In this document: positions 41,518 through 54,288 of the stretch, piece after piece | How the letters are laid out: each line of letters opens with the position of its first letter | How positions within the stretch are numbered: the first letter of the stretch is position 1 | From: Silurus meridionalis | Taxonomy: Eukaryota > Chordata > Actinopteri > Siluriformes > Siluridae | Length of the DNA: 64,000 bases | Direction: 5' to 3' | Assembly (NCBI RefSeq): GCF_014805685.1 | Contig: NC_060896.1 | Coordinates: 18,446,277 to 18,510,276 of the forward strand | Notes under the pieces: generated by a model | The model's input: only the letters and a program-made list of their open reading frames with translations | Databases searched by the model: none | Told to the model about the DNA's origin: nothing | Program-made: the position numbers and the translations under genes

Positions 41518-43200
41518 CGTATCTTGTGTAATGTACTCAATTGGTGTAGCTGGTTCATAAATCTAAATTTTTAGGAATAAAGTGTTAGTAAGTTGTAATG
41601 AATTATTTTTGCTTAAAAATTGATAATAGTCATTGCAATGCCATGAGTGCTGACTCCCATTCGAGTTACAGTAGTTTAGTCTCAGGTGAAGATTTTAACA
41701 TTTCATTGTGTCTTATAGTGGTGATAAACTGTACATTTGGCAAGAATATGCAGCAGCACAGAAATCTAGCCTGTGTGCCTCAAAATTTGACTAGAAGGAT
41801 TAACAAGTTGAGTTTCCAACACTATGTAGTGAATGCCTGTGCAGGCACTAGTGCCAGATGTTGCAGAGTATATTTTTTCTTCTAATTTGCTTACTTTAGA
41901 TGTAAAACAATCAATTAGAGACTGCTTTATATCAGCTTTATTTAACTTTATCATTATTCCAATGGGTAAAATTGAATGTCTAAAAGATGCCTGAAATAAA
42001 TATAATGACATTGTGAAGCTTGGTAGTGGAAGATTTACTTGGTAGTGCATTTGTGTCTAATTTAGGGGCCTAGATTTAAAGCCAGTGAATTTTTGCATTG
42101 ATTCTTCCTTAGGAGGAATTTAGATTGAGAAGTATTATAAGCATCTGGAGAAACACTGGTATTAAAATATAAAAAAAAATGAAATCACACAGACATTGCA
42201 TCATTAAATACAATAAATATAAATATTTTTGTCCACTTTTGTCCATACAACAAGGAACAGGTACATAACATATATACCTGCATAGTTAATAAACTCATAT
42301 ATCATCATGGCCTAGCAATTTGCATCTTAAATGGCTCATTATAATCTACACACATTATCCTACAAACTATTTCTATACTCATTTCAGCTTTTTTTGCTTG
42401 ATAATCTAGTTTGTCATGAGCCTGTTTATTGTTTCTGGTTAATTGTTTGCCTAGCTAGTTTGGTGTTGTTGTCCTATTAAAACTGCACTGTTAGTGTAGA
42501 AATATTATAAAAAGTGTGAAAAACTAAACTTCCTATCTAAAAACCCATATAAAATCAATCTAAGTAAACAATGAGAATACTGTCTGTTAAGCTTATATTA
42601 AATATGCCTAAGCATTTCAGTTTTCCTATTGTAAGGAAAAGTCTAGAAGTATGGCACGTCCTAATTTAAGAACAGTGTAATTGTTCAAAATTAAAACCGC
42701 AACAACCTTAATATGATTTTTATGTACCTCAGATGTCTGTGTATCTCATGCCATAAGGCATTACTTAATTAGTTTTGTTCCACAAGCTTCAGTATGCCAG
42801 ATGCCAGAGTTTTACACATCAAAATCCACTTAAATAACTTTCCTAACAGCAATAAAAAATATTTTGAAGACTATTTTTTCTTTCATTATAAACCCAAACT
42901 TATGAGATGAAATTTGCACAAAAGCCTGAACACAAAAAATTGTGTCAAGCAAACTAATTATACAATGATACGATTTAGAATATAACAGTAAAGTGCAACA
43001 GCAGTTACAGTAGACTTTCAGGTTTAATGTTTAACTGCATGAATTACCTTCACAAACATGAGCATAATATTAGCATTTACACCAAACATTATCTTCATAT
43101 AAAAAAAAAGATTGGTAGGCAATGACACAAAGATTCTCTCATGTTTACATGTTAAACATCAGAAACAAAATGTATGTGAACTTTTTGTGCTACGTTTTTA
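41518..43200. other. intergenic, no gene seen
   Basis: AT-rich, no convincing frame, splice pattern or known repeat. Confidence 0.5.
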
Positions 43201-43216
43201 ACGAAACAAATGCAAA

Positions 43217-43485
43217 GTATAATAATAATAATAATAATAATATTGAAGTTTTCAGGACATAAAATCTACAATTATTTATTCTGGTCAGTGAACATGGTCT
43301 AAAATAATATTTCTACTATTACTACTACTGCTACTACTAATACTATTAATTATAATAATAATAATATTATTATTAATAATAATAGTAATAACAATAATAA
43401 TAACATTAATTGTTCTCATCATCAACATTCTCAACCTGTTAAACTGGAAAAAACAAGAACAACAATTACTTCTTTTACTTTTTAC

Positions 43486-43550
<65 letters not shown>
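43217..43550. repeat. (AAT)n-type simple repeats in three blocks
   Basis: Blocks lie at 43217-43243, 43340-43410 and 43485-43548; the last is about 20 perfect AAT/ATA units. Confidence 0.95.
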
Positions 43551-43552
<2 letters not shown>

Positions 43553-44072
43553 AGCTATTAGTAGTAGAAGTAGTAATGGAAATAATTATATACATCATAA
43601 TTTTTATTCAGTAAAAGGCAGTAATATTATGTAAATGAAACACAGGGACAGATAAGCTATAAGATATAAGATATGTTAGAAATGGATGGTCACAGACGAG
43701 TCAATGTTAACACCACTAAACGCACACAAGAGTGTATGATCACCAGCACTGGAAAGCTTTGTGAAAACAAACGTTTAACATCTCTTTGATTAAACCACCT
43801 TTTTACTTCACAATGTACACAAAGAGTGTTATTTCACATTTATTTATTTATTCATTCGTTTGTTTAATGGCACAATGATGTAAACACTATAAACGTTTAC
43901 ATAAGCTTTTTTGAGACTCTTCCAATGTCTCAAGAATTTATTGTTATAGTCATAGAATCAAACTTTTCACTTTTCAAACAACTACTTATAAAGGAAAATT
44001 AAAAACAAAAATAACTTTCTACAAAAATACATATTATGCCTTCATGAACTGGGTACAATTTACAACACAGAA

Positions 44073-44250
44073 TATATAATACAATATATATTTCAAACAA
44101 TACTTCAGTTGTCACCAGACATCAGACAGGCTTTGATGTCTGATGTCTGGTGACAACTGAAGTATTGTTTGAAATATATATTGTATTATATATATATATA
44201 TATTTTAAACAATACTTCAGTTGTCACCAGACATCAGACAGGCTTTGATA
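44073..44250. repeat. direct-inverted-direct duplication with perfect 56-bp palindrome arms
   Basis: Bases 44073-44128 and 44137-44192 are perfect reverse complements with an 8-base spacer (GGCTTTGA). A third, direct copy of CAATACTTCAGTTGTCACCA through GGCTTTGATA follows at 44210-44250. The layout is the same as at 20812-20994 but the sequence is unrelated. Confidence 0.95.
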
Positions 44251-44259
44251 AATTGTGTA

Positions 44260-47105
44260 GAAATAAGTCTAAATAAGCTAAATGAATCATGGGTAGGGGT
44301 GTCCAAAAACATGCAGGTAGGTGGATGAGCTATGCCAAATTACTTTTTATCTTTTCTACCCAGGAAGGATTTTCAACCTGCTCCTTAACGGTCAGATGTG
44401 TTGTGCAGCAAAGAGTTAAGAGAAAGTGGAAGAAATTACAATTCGATGCTGCACCTCATACTCTTTCCTGCCCATCTTTTCATAAGATAATACTAATTCA
44501 GATATTAACCCTAAAACTTTCTTGTACAAGAAAAAGATGGAAACAAAAAAAGAGATTAGCTCACTAGGTGACAGATTATCACCATTGCTATATGGACTCA
44601 AGGCCAAGTCCTGACATGAAGGGCCTTATGTGAGAATTATCATGGTCTTTTCTAACCCGCAAAGGGTCAGGGTTTATATGAAACAAATAGGAGGATTGTT
44701 CATGCAAAGATTTAAACAAGTGGAATCAGCTATCGGTCCTGCCTGGTTGGAATGAAAGAGTGCATTCATACCAGCTCTGTGAATAAGGTTTAAGTCTTAG
44801 AGTCTACAAGGTCCGCATTATCCCTTGTAATGTTGTGTGTCCCAATTATAAACACCTTTCAGTCATTAATTAAGCTTCCCAGAGCTCAACAGTTCCTTGT
44901 GACATTCTGGTATAATTCATTTATTAAACAACAATTATTTTCAATTATTTATTTTAATTATGTCTGCCTGTTTTCCAGAGATTAATTAATAAAAAATCCC
45001 AAGGGCAATACAACCACAGTATGAAAATCTGATAAGCAGTTGCACATATTGTATTTACATTGTACTGGAAATATGTAAGCATTGCCAATTACAGATTAGC
45101 ATGAAAACCTATGCACAACAGTTTGTTAGGGTCCACTAAATTGATTGGACAAACAGTGTTCCGAGGTGCTGATGTTATATTGTGTTGTATAACAGCGCTG
45201 CTATTTTTCATTGTTCCTCTACATTGTTTAAAAGTTTACTTGTCTGTTCTCTTTACATAAAGTTCTAGCAAAAGTATGTTGGACTGAACTCTTACTATAC
45301 TTACTATGGGCTGTCAATCAATTTTATGGTTATATATAAATGCTCTATTCAGCTGTGCCTTTGTCATGAATATCAGTACAGCTGTAATTTGGCCATAGAC
45401 ACAAGGTGACACTGCCTAGGGTCCCAGGTTATCATAGCATTACAGGCTGTCAGGCTAATATTTAGGACAAGAAAACATTTTCTTGCAAGATTATCAAATT
45501 ATAATGGCAAAAAACTGATAATTTGATTATTTAGGGAAAAAAAGACATTGTTAAATGTAGATGCCATTACAATCATTTGCTTGTACACAAAATAAATATA
45601 ATCACTACCATGTTTTGTTTTGTTTTTAAAGCACAGAAAAAAAACTGTTCAGTAAAGTACAAGTACAAGATTTTGCACATGGCTAAAATCTTTATAAATA
45701 AAGAATAAATTAAGACCATTAATTTAAAGGTATAATTAAAGGTGTTGTGTTCACTAACATGCAGATGTAGTGTCATAGTGCCTTGAGTGCAAACAAAAAG
45801 CAAAGTGCCAGCACAGTTCTTACATCTGTAAAACACAATAGCAATCATTAAAAGAGATTCACGTTCTTGTCTAAACTTATTTATATGCAGCCACTGAAAT
45901 CAAATATGAGTTTCAACTACAGAAAAGGATTGACTTTTTATTATGTGCCCAATTAAACCCTATAACAATAGTAATACTTATTAAAAGATAACTTTGTAAT
46001 AAAATATAAAATACAACAACAATGGGTATGTCCTAAATATAATAGTCTATATAAAGTACATACATTTAGATTTTTCTGGTGTTGAATCACAAAAGACATA
46101 CTAGTGGCCATATAGTGCCATAAGTCTTTAAAACATACCGTGTGTATTGAGAAGCACTACAAAAGCACTGGAAAGTTGTTTGAAATTTTGTGTAAAAAAA
46201 ATGTTACATTTTATTTTATTAGGCAGTCATGTTTTGTTCCGATTTTATCCCAAAAACCTCTGAGCTGTACAACTTATTAAAGAGTGATGTTTGTGTGTGT
46301 TTTAATTTTTTTGGATTAAAAAGTTAAAACAGAAAACTTTTATTTAAAACTGAAGTGGTACTACATTGCTTTTTAGTATTTAATGATAATGTGGTGCTGT
46401 ATCACACATAGTAATTGAGTACTAAGTTCTAATGTGTTAGTGTTTAGTAATTACATTATTATTCGCAAATCTTTTCCTTTTTAAATATGGTAGTGAAGAA
46501 TTTTTGTTACTCTTTGCTACATGCCATAAATGTAAACATACATTACAACTTTGTACTTGTGTAGGTTACTGTTGTGCATTTCTTTCTTCAAGAACATCAC
46601 ACAGACCCTGTGCTGATCTGAAGATATATATATATATATAATTACTTTGTAATGATATTAACATTTTAGACACTGAGGTTTTGGAGTAGGTTGAGATATA
46701 TTAGAGAGAAGCTCTCCAGAAGGAAGGTGAGGTTTAACTATTAGGCGTTAATGTCAATCTTATCAGTAACGGATGAGTAGTTTTTATAAAAGACCCATAT
46801 TTTTCTAGTAGTTCTGTAGGTGTAAGACTGCTTCATTAAAATGTAACTCTTATTAACATGAGTAATTAACTAGTTGTTCTAAGTCAGTCGAAAGGATAAA
46901 CTGTATTGAACTGTACTGTTAATTGTTATCACCAGAAGACTTGCTTTACATAACAAAGGACTTCTATAAGCTGCACACCACAGAACAAAGCACAGTATAA
47001 CGACAGATGTATACATAACCTTCCGTTTTTCAAGTTCTTTATAGAAAAACATGTCACTTTACAATGTGTTTGCAGTTCACCATAATGGCATATAAATCAA
47101 ACTAC
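44260..47105. other. intergenic, no gene seen
   Basis: About 2.8 kb of AT-rich, apparently low-repeat sequence. Short AT arrays lie at 46624-46642 and 47170-47250. No convincing exon was found. Confidence 0.45.
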
Positions 47106-47322
47106 TTAGTTTTATTTTTTTAAAGAGAGGTAGTATTTACATGTTTAATAAATGTGTATCTTCTGTGCAGGAGTTGGGACTTACATATTGTCTATATATT
47201 GTATTGTATATACATATACATATTGTATGTATATATATTATCTATATATTGTCCACATTTTTAAATGAGTTTAATTAATATGGTAGTCTTTGGAGATTTG
47301 ATGAATACAGGTCCTAATATTT

Positions 47323-47559
47323 TCACACTGAATGCTCCTTTGGGAAAGAAAACGTATCACCCTGGGCAGGGAGGGGAGTGTTTGGTTGGAAAGTGTGCAT
47401 GGTAGTGTAAGTATGGTGATGGGTATAAGTGTTTTGAGGAATTAAATTAACAGAAGGGTACGCAGAGTCATGCTTAAGCTCAAAACAGTGTTTCTGACTG
47501 CTCATGGGATGGTAGTTCACATACGTTGCTAGGTTTTCAGATCGCTGGGTCCCAGGGTT
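47323..47559 (-). CDS. candidate terminal coding exon of an unknown gene
   Basis: On the minus strand an acceptor (TTCTTTATTTTCACAG) precedes 47559. The frame that starts there in phase 0 stays open for 78 codons and stops at 47323. It begins NPGTQRSENLATYVNYHPM and is rich in Tyr, His and Thr, ending PAQGDTFSFPKEHSV. A polyadenylation signal on that strand (AATAAAACT, about 47112-47120) lies 200 bases downstream. Codon use is less AT-rich than its surroundings. No family is recognised. Phldb1, the human tail-to-tail neighbour of TREH, does not fit. Confidence 0.35.
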   Translation of the reverse strand, partial: NPGTQRSENLATYVNYHPMSSQKHCFELKHDSAYPSVNLIPQNTYTHHHTYTTMHTFQPNTPLPAQGDTFSFPKEHSV

Positions 47560-47888
47560 CTGTGAAAATAAAGAATAAAGATAACATTAAAGAAAGCTGT
47601 GACTATATACTGATTTAACAAATACATACATTGTTATATTTAATTCAGATCTTTTCAGTGCTGTATCCTATACAAACATATTTTCTAAGTATTTAAAATA
47701 AGTCATGCCATGTTTAAATTGCGTAATTCAAAAAGTCAAAAAGTAAATGTGATTACATTTCTTTATATACTATCTGTCTATATATGCACAAGGTGGTATC
47801 AAAAAGTTTCGAGACTAGTTTTGTAACAAGCCAACAGATGGCAGCACAAGGCTGCACGGACAGTCACAGGAAGCACCAACCTTTATAA

Positions 47889-49470
47889 GTCCAAAAAAGT
47901 TGGGACACTGTACAAATTGTGAATAAAAAAAAATGCAATAATTTATAAATCTAATAAACTTATATTTTATTCACAATAGAATATATATGTATATAATGTC
48001 TCACTTTCAATATATCAAATGTTGAAAGTGAGACATGTCAAATATGCCAAATATTGCCAAATATGCCAAATATTGGCTTATTTTGAATTTCATGAGAGCT
48101 ACACATTCCAAAAAAGTTGGGACAGGTAGCAATAAGAGGCCGGAAAAGTTAAATGTACATATAAGGAACAGCTGGAGGACCAATTTGCAACTTATTAGGT
48201 CAATTGGCATCATGATTGGGTATAAAAAGAGCCTTTTAGAGTGGCAGTGTCTCTCAGAAGTCAAGATGGGCAGAGGATCACCAATTCCTCCAATACTGTG
48301 GCGAAAAATAGTGGAGCAATATCTGATAAGAGTTTTTCAAAGAAAAATTGCAAAGATTTTGAAGTTATCATCATCTACAGTGCATAATATCATCCAAAGA
48401 TTTAGAGAATCTGGAACAATCTCTGTGCGTACGGGTCAAGGCCGGAAAACCATACTGGATGCCCGTGATCTCCGGGCCCTTAGACGGCACTGCATCACAT
48501 ACAGGAATGCTACTGTAATGGAATCACAACATGGGCTCAGGAATACTTCCAGAAAACATTGTCGGTGAACACAATCGACCATGCCATTCACCGTTGCCGG
48601 CTAAAACTCTATAGGTCAAAAAAGAAGCCATATCTAAACAAGATCCTGTAGTGCAGGCGTTTTCTCTGGGCCAAGGCTCATTTAAAATGAACTGTGGCAA
48701 AGTGGAAACCTGTTCTATGGTGAATCAAAATTTGAAATTCTTTTTGGAAAACTGGGATGCCATGTCATCCGGACTAAAGAGGATAAGGACAACCCAAGTT
48801 GTTATCAGCGCTCAGTTCAGAAGCCTGTATCTCTGATGGCATGGGGTTGCATAAGTGCGTGTGGCATGGGCAGCTTACACATCTGGAAAGGCACCATCAA
48901 TGCTGAAAGGTATATCCAAGTTCTAGAACAACGTATGCTCCCATCCAGACATCGTCTCTTACAGGGAAGACCTTTTCCAAGAATTTTCCAACATGACAAT
49001 GCCAGACCGCATACTGCATCAATTACAACATCATGGCTGCGTAGAAGAAGGTTTCGGGTACTGAAATGTTCAGCCTGCAGTCCAGATCTTTCACCAATAG
49101 AAAACATTTGGCGCATCATAAAGAGAAAGATGCGACAAAGAAGACTTAAGACAGTTGAGCAACTAGAAGCCTGTATTAGACAAGAATGGGACAACATTCC
49201 TATTCCTAAACTTGATCGACCTGAAGAAGAGGGGATGCCACACAGTGGTAAACATGGCCTTGTCCCAACTTTTTTGAGATGTGTTGATACCATGAAATTT
49301 AAAATCAACTTTTTTTTCTCTAAAAATGATACATTTTCTCAGTTTAAACATTTTATATGTCATCTATGTTGTATTCTGAATAAAATATTGACATTTAAAC
49401 TTCCACAACATTGCATTCTGTTTTTATACACAATTTGTACAGTGTCCCAACTTTTTTGGAATCGGGTTTA
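47889..49470 (+). mobile_element. Tc1-like transposon, nearly full length, broken transposase
   Basis: Inverted repeats CCAAAAAAGTTGGGACACTG (47891) and CAGTGTCCCAACTTTTTTGG (49440) bound it; the outer 11 bases are missing on the left. The transposase starts MGRGSPIPPILWRKIVEQYL at 48266, with HTH (KILKLSSSTVHNIIQRF) and GRKT linker, and is broken near 48565 and 48700. The second part gives [27 protein letters not shown] (second Asp) and [11 protein letters not shown] (Glu). The usual WSDES block with the first Asp is lost to a small deletion near 48715. Confidence 0.9.
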
Positions 49471-50143
49471 TACTTGCCAGCTGTGCATCTGGTGCTATAC
49501 TGACCACATGTTACCACGTCTGCAATTTCATGAAATGTGAAATTCTGCATGAAACTGGCCAAATCTGCCACAGAGATGTTTGACAATTTGGGCCATTTTG
49601 AAAGTTTACAGCCATATTGAAATGAGTGGTTTGAGGTGTTTTGAATGGCAAGTGTGCTTCAAGAGTGGAGGAGTATCACTGGAAGTAGACGAGAGATCAG
49701 GAAGATCTAAAACGAGCTCAAACACCGAAATTGTAAAAAAAAAAAAACTCTCAGGAATATTCCTCTTTAACATTGCTCCCAGTGCAATGGCACAAAATTT
49801 GATTTGATTTGATGGCACACTTCTATGCTTTCAGCCTTGGTTATGTAGTCACATCTGTTTTGCTTTGGATTGATGGCATATCCCTTATGTGTCCTTATGG
49901 TCTACATTAGGGATGCAGCTATTGATTATTCTAGCAATTAAATATTCTACCAAATAGTCTATCGATTAATTGAGTAATCAGATGAGAAGTGCTTTTTCTT
50001 AGAGCAATATTAAATATATAAGAAAAAAAAGACCATTCTCTCAAGTAATTTGTTTACTTTTTAGAAAAATTTACATTTTTATTCCTGAAATTGCATTCTG
50101 TGAAAACTAAATCCATTTAGTGCATTGAATTGCCATATTACAT

Positions 50144-51733
50144 CAACCCAGCTATTAGGGTTGCACAACAGAGTGTACCCTTAGTGTCAGTCCCAAGCCT
50201 GGATAAATAGGGAGGGTTGCGTTAGGAAGCCTAAACATGTGTCAAATCAAATATGCGGATCACGGATCATACTTTCATACCGTTGAGGCCTGGGTTACCA
50301 ATGACCGCCACAGGTATCGTTAGCCAACAGGGTACCAGTGGAAATTGGGCTACTGTTTGCTGAAGGAGGAGAAAGAGAGGAGGAAGACGTCTACAGAGAC
50401 GGCAGGGAACGGAGAAGTGTAGGAGAATGGAGGTTAGGGTTGGTACTTTAAATGTTGGTACTATGACTGGTAAAGGGAGAGAGGTAGCTGATATGATGGA
50501 GAGGAGAAAGGTAGATATGCTGTGTGTTCAGAAAACCAAGTGGAAAGGGAGTAAGACCAGAAACATTGGAGGTGGGTTTAAAATGTTCTATTATTGTGTG
50601 GATGGAAAGAGAAATAGTGTAGGGGTGATCCTGAAGGAAGCGTTTAGTAAGTGTAGTGGAGGTGAAAAGAGTTTCTGATAGGGTGATGAAAGTGAAGCTG
50701 GAAGTTGAAGGGGTGATGATAAATGTCATTAGTGCCTATGCTCCACAAGTTGTGAGATAGAGGAAAAGGAAAAATTCTGGAGTGAGTTAGATAGAGTGGA
50801 AGAAGATGTACCTAGGAAAGAACGATGGGTGATTGGGGCAGACTTTAATGGCCATGTAGGTAAAGGGAACAGAGGTGATGAGGAGGTGATGGGTAGGTAT
50901 GGTCTTAGGGAGAGGAATGTGGAAGGGCAGATGGTGGTAGATTTTGCTAAGATGATGGAAATGGTAGTGGTGAACACTTATTTTAAGAAGAAGAAGGATC
51001 ATAGAGTGACGTATAAGAGTGGAGGAAGGTGCACAAAGGTGGACTATGTTCTATGTAGGAGATGTAACCTGAAGGAGATTGGAGACTGTAAGGTGTTAGC
51101 AGGGGACAGTGTAGCTAGACAGCATCAGATGGTGGTCTGTAGAATGGTTTTGGAGGTGAAGAAGAAGAGGAGGAGAGTGAGAACTTTAAAAGAATAGATG
51201 GTGGAAACTAAAGGAGGAAGATTGTAGTGTAAGGTTCAGGAAGATGTTAGACAGGGGCTCAGTGGTGAAGAGGTGCTTGAAGATTGGGCAACTACTGCAG
51301 TAGTGATAAGGGAGACAGCTAGAAAGGTACTTGGTGTGACATCTGAAAATAGAAAGGAAGACACAGAGACGTGATGGTGGAATTAGGAAGTGCAGGAGAG
51401 CATAAGAAGGAAGAAGTTGGCAAAACAGAATTGGGATCGACATAGTGATGAGGTAAGTAGGAGTACAAAGAGATGTGGCAACAGGTAAAGAGGGATGTGG
51501 CAAAAGCCAAGTAAAAGGCAATGTGAGGAGCTGTATGAGAAGTTGGACACTAAGGAAGGAGAAAAGGATTTGTACCAATTGGACAGGCAGAGGGACTGAG
51601 CTGGGAAGGATGTGCTGCAAGTTAGAATAATAAAGGATGGAGATGGAAATGTGTTGGCTAGTGAGGAGAGTGTGTTGAGAAGATGGAGGGAGTATTATGA
51701 GCAGCTGATGAATGAGGAAAATGAGAGGGAGAG

Positions 51734-51786
<53 letters not shown>

Positions 51787-52629
51787 GTGGATGATGTGGA
51801 GATGTGCAGAAGGAACAACAGACTGGTTTAAGGTGGAGGTTGGACTGCATGAAGGATCGGCTCTGAACCCTTTCTTGTTTGCAGTGGTGATGGACAGGTT
51901 GACGGACAAGGTCAGACAGGAGTCTCCGTAGACTATGATGTTTCCACATAATATTGTGATTTGTGGTGAGAGTAGTGAGCAGGTTGAGAAGAGCCTGGAG
52001 AGGTAGAGGTTTGCACTGGAGAGAAGAGGATTAAAAGTCAGTAGGAGAAAGACAGAGTATATGTGTGTGAATGAGATGGAGGGCAGTGGAGTGATGCAGT
52101 TGCAGGGAGAAGAGGTGGTGAAGGTGGAGGAGTTTAGGTACCAGGGGTCAACAGTGCATTGAGTGATTTATTATAGAAGGGTATCTGCAAGAGTGATAGG
52201 AAAAGTTTATAGGACTGTGGTGAGACCTGCTCTGTTGTATGGTTTAGGTGGTTTTGGCTGGAGGTAGCAGAGCTGAAGATGTTGAGATTTTCATTGGAAG
52301 TGATGAGGCTCGACAGGATTAGAAATGAGAGCTAATTAGAGGGACTGTGCATGTAGGATATTTCGAGGACAAAGTAAGAGAGGTCCGATTGAGATGGTTT
52401 GGACATGTGCAGAGGAGGGACATGGGGTATATCTGTAGGAGAATTCTGAGGATGGAGCCACCAGGAAGAAGGAAAAGAGAAAGACCAAGAAGGACGTTTA
52501 TGGATGTGGTGAGGGAAGACATGCAGGTAGTTGGTTTGAAAGAGGCAGATGTAGAGGACAGAGTAGTATGGAAAGGGAATGATCCGCTGTGGCCACCCCT
52601 AATGGGAGCAGCCGAAAGAAGAAGAATTT
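50144..52629 (+). mobile_element. RTE-clade LINE copy 2, internally deleted, with target-site duplication
   Basis: The 5' UTR starts ACCCAGCTATTAGGG. The endonuclease reads GTLNVGTMTGKGREVADMM (50442), VIGADFNGHVGKGNRGDEEV (50829) and RVTYKSGGRCTKVDYVLCRR. A (GA)n-coded linker lies at 51719-51782, then the frame jumps to late RT (GLHEGSALNPFLF, 51840) and the C-terminal RLRWFGHVQRRDMG, ending CTAATGGGAGCAGCCGAAAG. Most of the RT is missing and other frames are broken. Flanks CCATATTACAT (50133-50143) and CCATATAACAT (52630-52640) are an 11-bp duplication with one mismatch. Confidence 0.85.
51738..51782. repeat. (GA)n microsatellite within the RTE linker
   Basis: About 22 GA units, coding Glu-Arg repeats in the LINE frame. 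A matching tract lies at the same place in RTE copy 3 (53851-53886). Confidence 0.95.
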
Positions 52630-53847
52630 CCATATAACATATGAATAAAGAAATCCTAAATAATAATATAAAATCAAATTACTTTACAAAAGGTAAACAC
52701 TCTGTATTATGTTTTCTTTATTTCTTTTTAGTTTGTAATGATCCCAAACTTTGGAAACTTTCTGTCATTTACTTTGGCCTGAATCTTCTCCTACACCACT
52801 TTCCACATAAAGATTGTGATTTATAAAAAAAACTATAATTTAACAAATAATTTGCCTCAATACTTTTTTGTATTTGAATTGCTCGAGTTACTCGAGAAAT
52901 TGTTTCAGAGCTAGTCCACACCCTTCTTGGCTTTGTTCTTTGGCAGTTATTTTCTCTATTTATACCCCAGTGTGCCCTTTGTTCAGGGCAAAATAATGTT
53001 CATGGATTCTGCCATCTGAATTTGCCATTTGTTCTGTATTTAGATATTTTCTTGTTCATTAACTTATTCTGGTCTCCTGTTTTTGGATTTTTGAATTGCC
53101 ACTCTTTCTTCTACTTTGTTTCACTTCTTCTAGGGGTCACCTCAGCAGATCATCCTTCTCCATACTACCTTGTCCTCTACATCTGCCTCTTTTAAATTCA
53201 CACACTTCTGCCATTCTTCTCCACCCACTCCCTGCCTGTACTCTTTTTTTCACTTCTCTAATGCACTCTCCATTACTTTGCACTGTCAATCCCAGGTACT
53301 TAAACTCATCCACCTTCACCTTGAACCAGTCTGTCGTTCCTTCTGCACACATCACCGCTGTCACACTGTCTTCATACATACCCTGCACCACCCTCACATA
53401 CTTCTCTGACACACCTGACTTCCTCATACAGTACCACAATTCCTCTCTCGGCACCCTGTTGTATGCTTTCTCTAAATCTAAAAACACACAATGCAAATCC
53501 TACTGACCTTCTCTATACTTCTCCATCAACATTCTTAAAGCAAATGTTGTATCTGTAGTGCTCTTCCTCTGCATGAAACCATACTGTTGTTTACAGATGG
53601 TCACCTCTTCTCTGAGCCTAGCTTCCACTACTCTTTCCCATAACTTCATAGTGTGGCTTAAAAACCGGTACCAACACACTCCTCCATTCCTTAGGCATCC
53701 TCTCACCTTCCAAAATCTTGTTAAAAACTCCACTGCCATCTCTCCAACCAGGCTAACTGACTTTCCATTCTTCATTCTCTTAATTGCTGCTCTCACTTCA
53801 TCCTTACTAATCCTATCCATTCCTCCTTCACTAACTCTACATCATCC

Positions 53848-53850
<3 letters not shown>

Positions 53851-53886
<36 letters not shown>
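53851..53886. repeat. (CT)n microsatellite within RTE copy 3
   Basis: About 18 CT units, the complement of the linker GA tract of the LINE. Confidence 0.95.
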
Positions 53887-53890
<4 letters not shown>

Positions 53891-54089
53891 TCCACCTTCT
53901 CAAAAGTCTCTACTCGCTAGTCAACACATTTCCATCTCCTTTATTGCTCTTATTTGCATTGGTACAAATCCTTTTCTCATTCCTTAGTGTCATACAGCTC
54001 CTCATATGCCTTTTCCTTTGCTTTAGCCACATCGCTCTTCACCTTCTGCTGCATCTCCTTGTACTCCTGATTATTTTTTTCATCTCTTT

Positions 54090-54288
54090 TAAAAAAAAAC
54101 TTTCTTTCGGCTTCTCCCATTAGGGGTCGCCACAGCGGATTCTCCCCATGTTTGATTTGGCACATGTTTTTACCCTGGATGCCCTTCCTAACACAACCCT
54201 ACCCATTTATCCGGGCTTGGGACCGGCAGTAAGAGTGGCTGGGGTTGGTTCCCTGACCGGGAACTACTAGACCACCAGGGAACCTTAC
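54090..54288 (-). mobile_element. short chimeric retroelement: tRNA-Glu-like head, RTE 5' UTR, RTE 3' end
   Basis: On the minus strand, 54284-54247 reads TCCCTGGTGGTCTAGT then AGTTCCCGGTCAGGGAA: the first and last parts of a tRNA-Glu with the middle absent. RTE 5'-UTR sequence follows (GTCCCAAGCCCGGATAAATG to GTGCCAAATCA), then directly the RTE 3' end (GACCCCTAATGGGAGAAGCC GAAAG) and a T/A run. Perfect 16-bp flanks TTTTTTTCATCTCTTT at 54074-54089 and 54289-54304 prove target-primed insertion. It has no coding capacity, so it must use LINE enzymes. Confidence 0.85.

Larger units (their letters stand above)
49909..52915. mobile_element. hAT-like element interrupted by RTE copy 2
   Basis: The left part (TAGGGATGCAGCTATTGATT, then TCTATCGATTAATTGAGTAA) and the right part (ATTGCTCGAGTTACTCGAG, then AATTGTTTCAGAGCTA) are the two ends of a known type of fish hAT-like element, joined when 50144-52629 is removed. 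The remaining internal sequence is non-coding. No target duplication is certain. Confidence 0.55.

Noticed and set aside
48007..48264. Minus-strand frame next to the Tc1 transposase
   Set aside because: It is antisense to the Tc1 5' region and repeats at 61287-61481 for the same reason.
51186..51818. 210-codon minus-strand frame rich in Ser and Leu
   Set aside because: It is the antisense of the RTE LINE linker and GA tract.
53096..53506. 136-codon plus-strand frame
   Set aside because: It is the antisense of RTE copy 3, whose RT motifs are on the minus strand.
54247..54284. Possible tRNA-Glu gene
   Set aside because: Only the outer parts are present; anticodon arm and most of the B box are missing, so it cannot be a functional tRNA.
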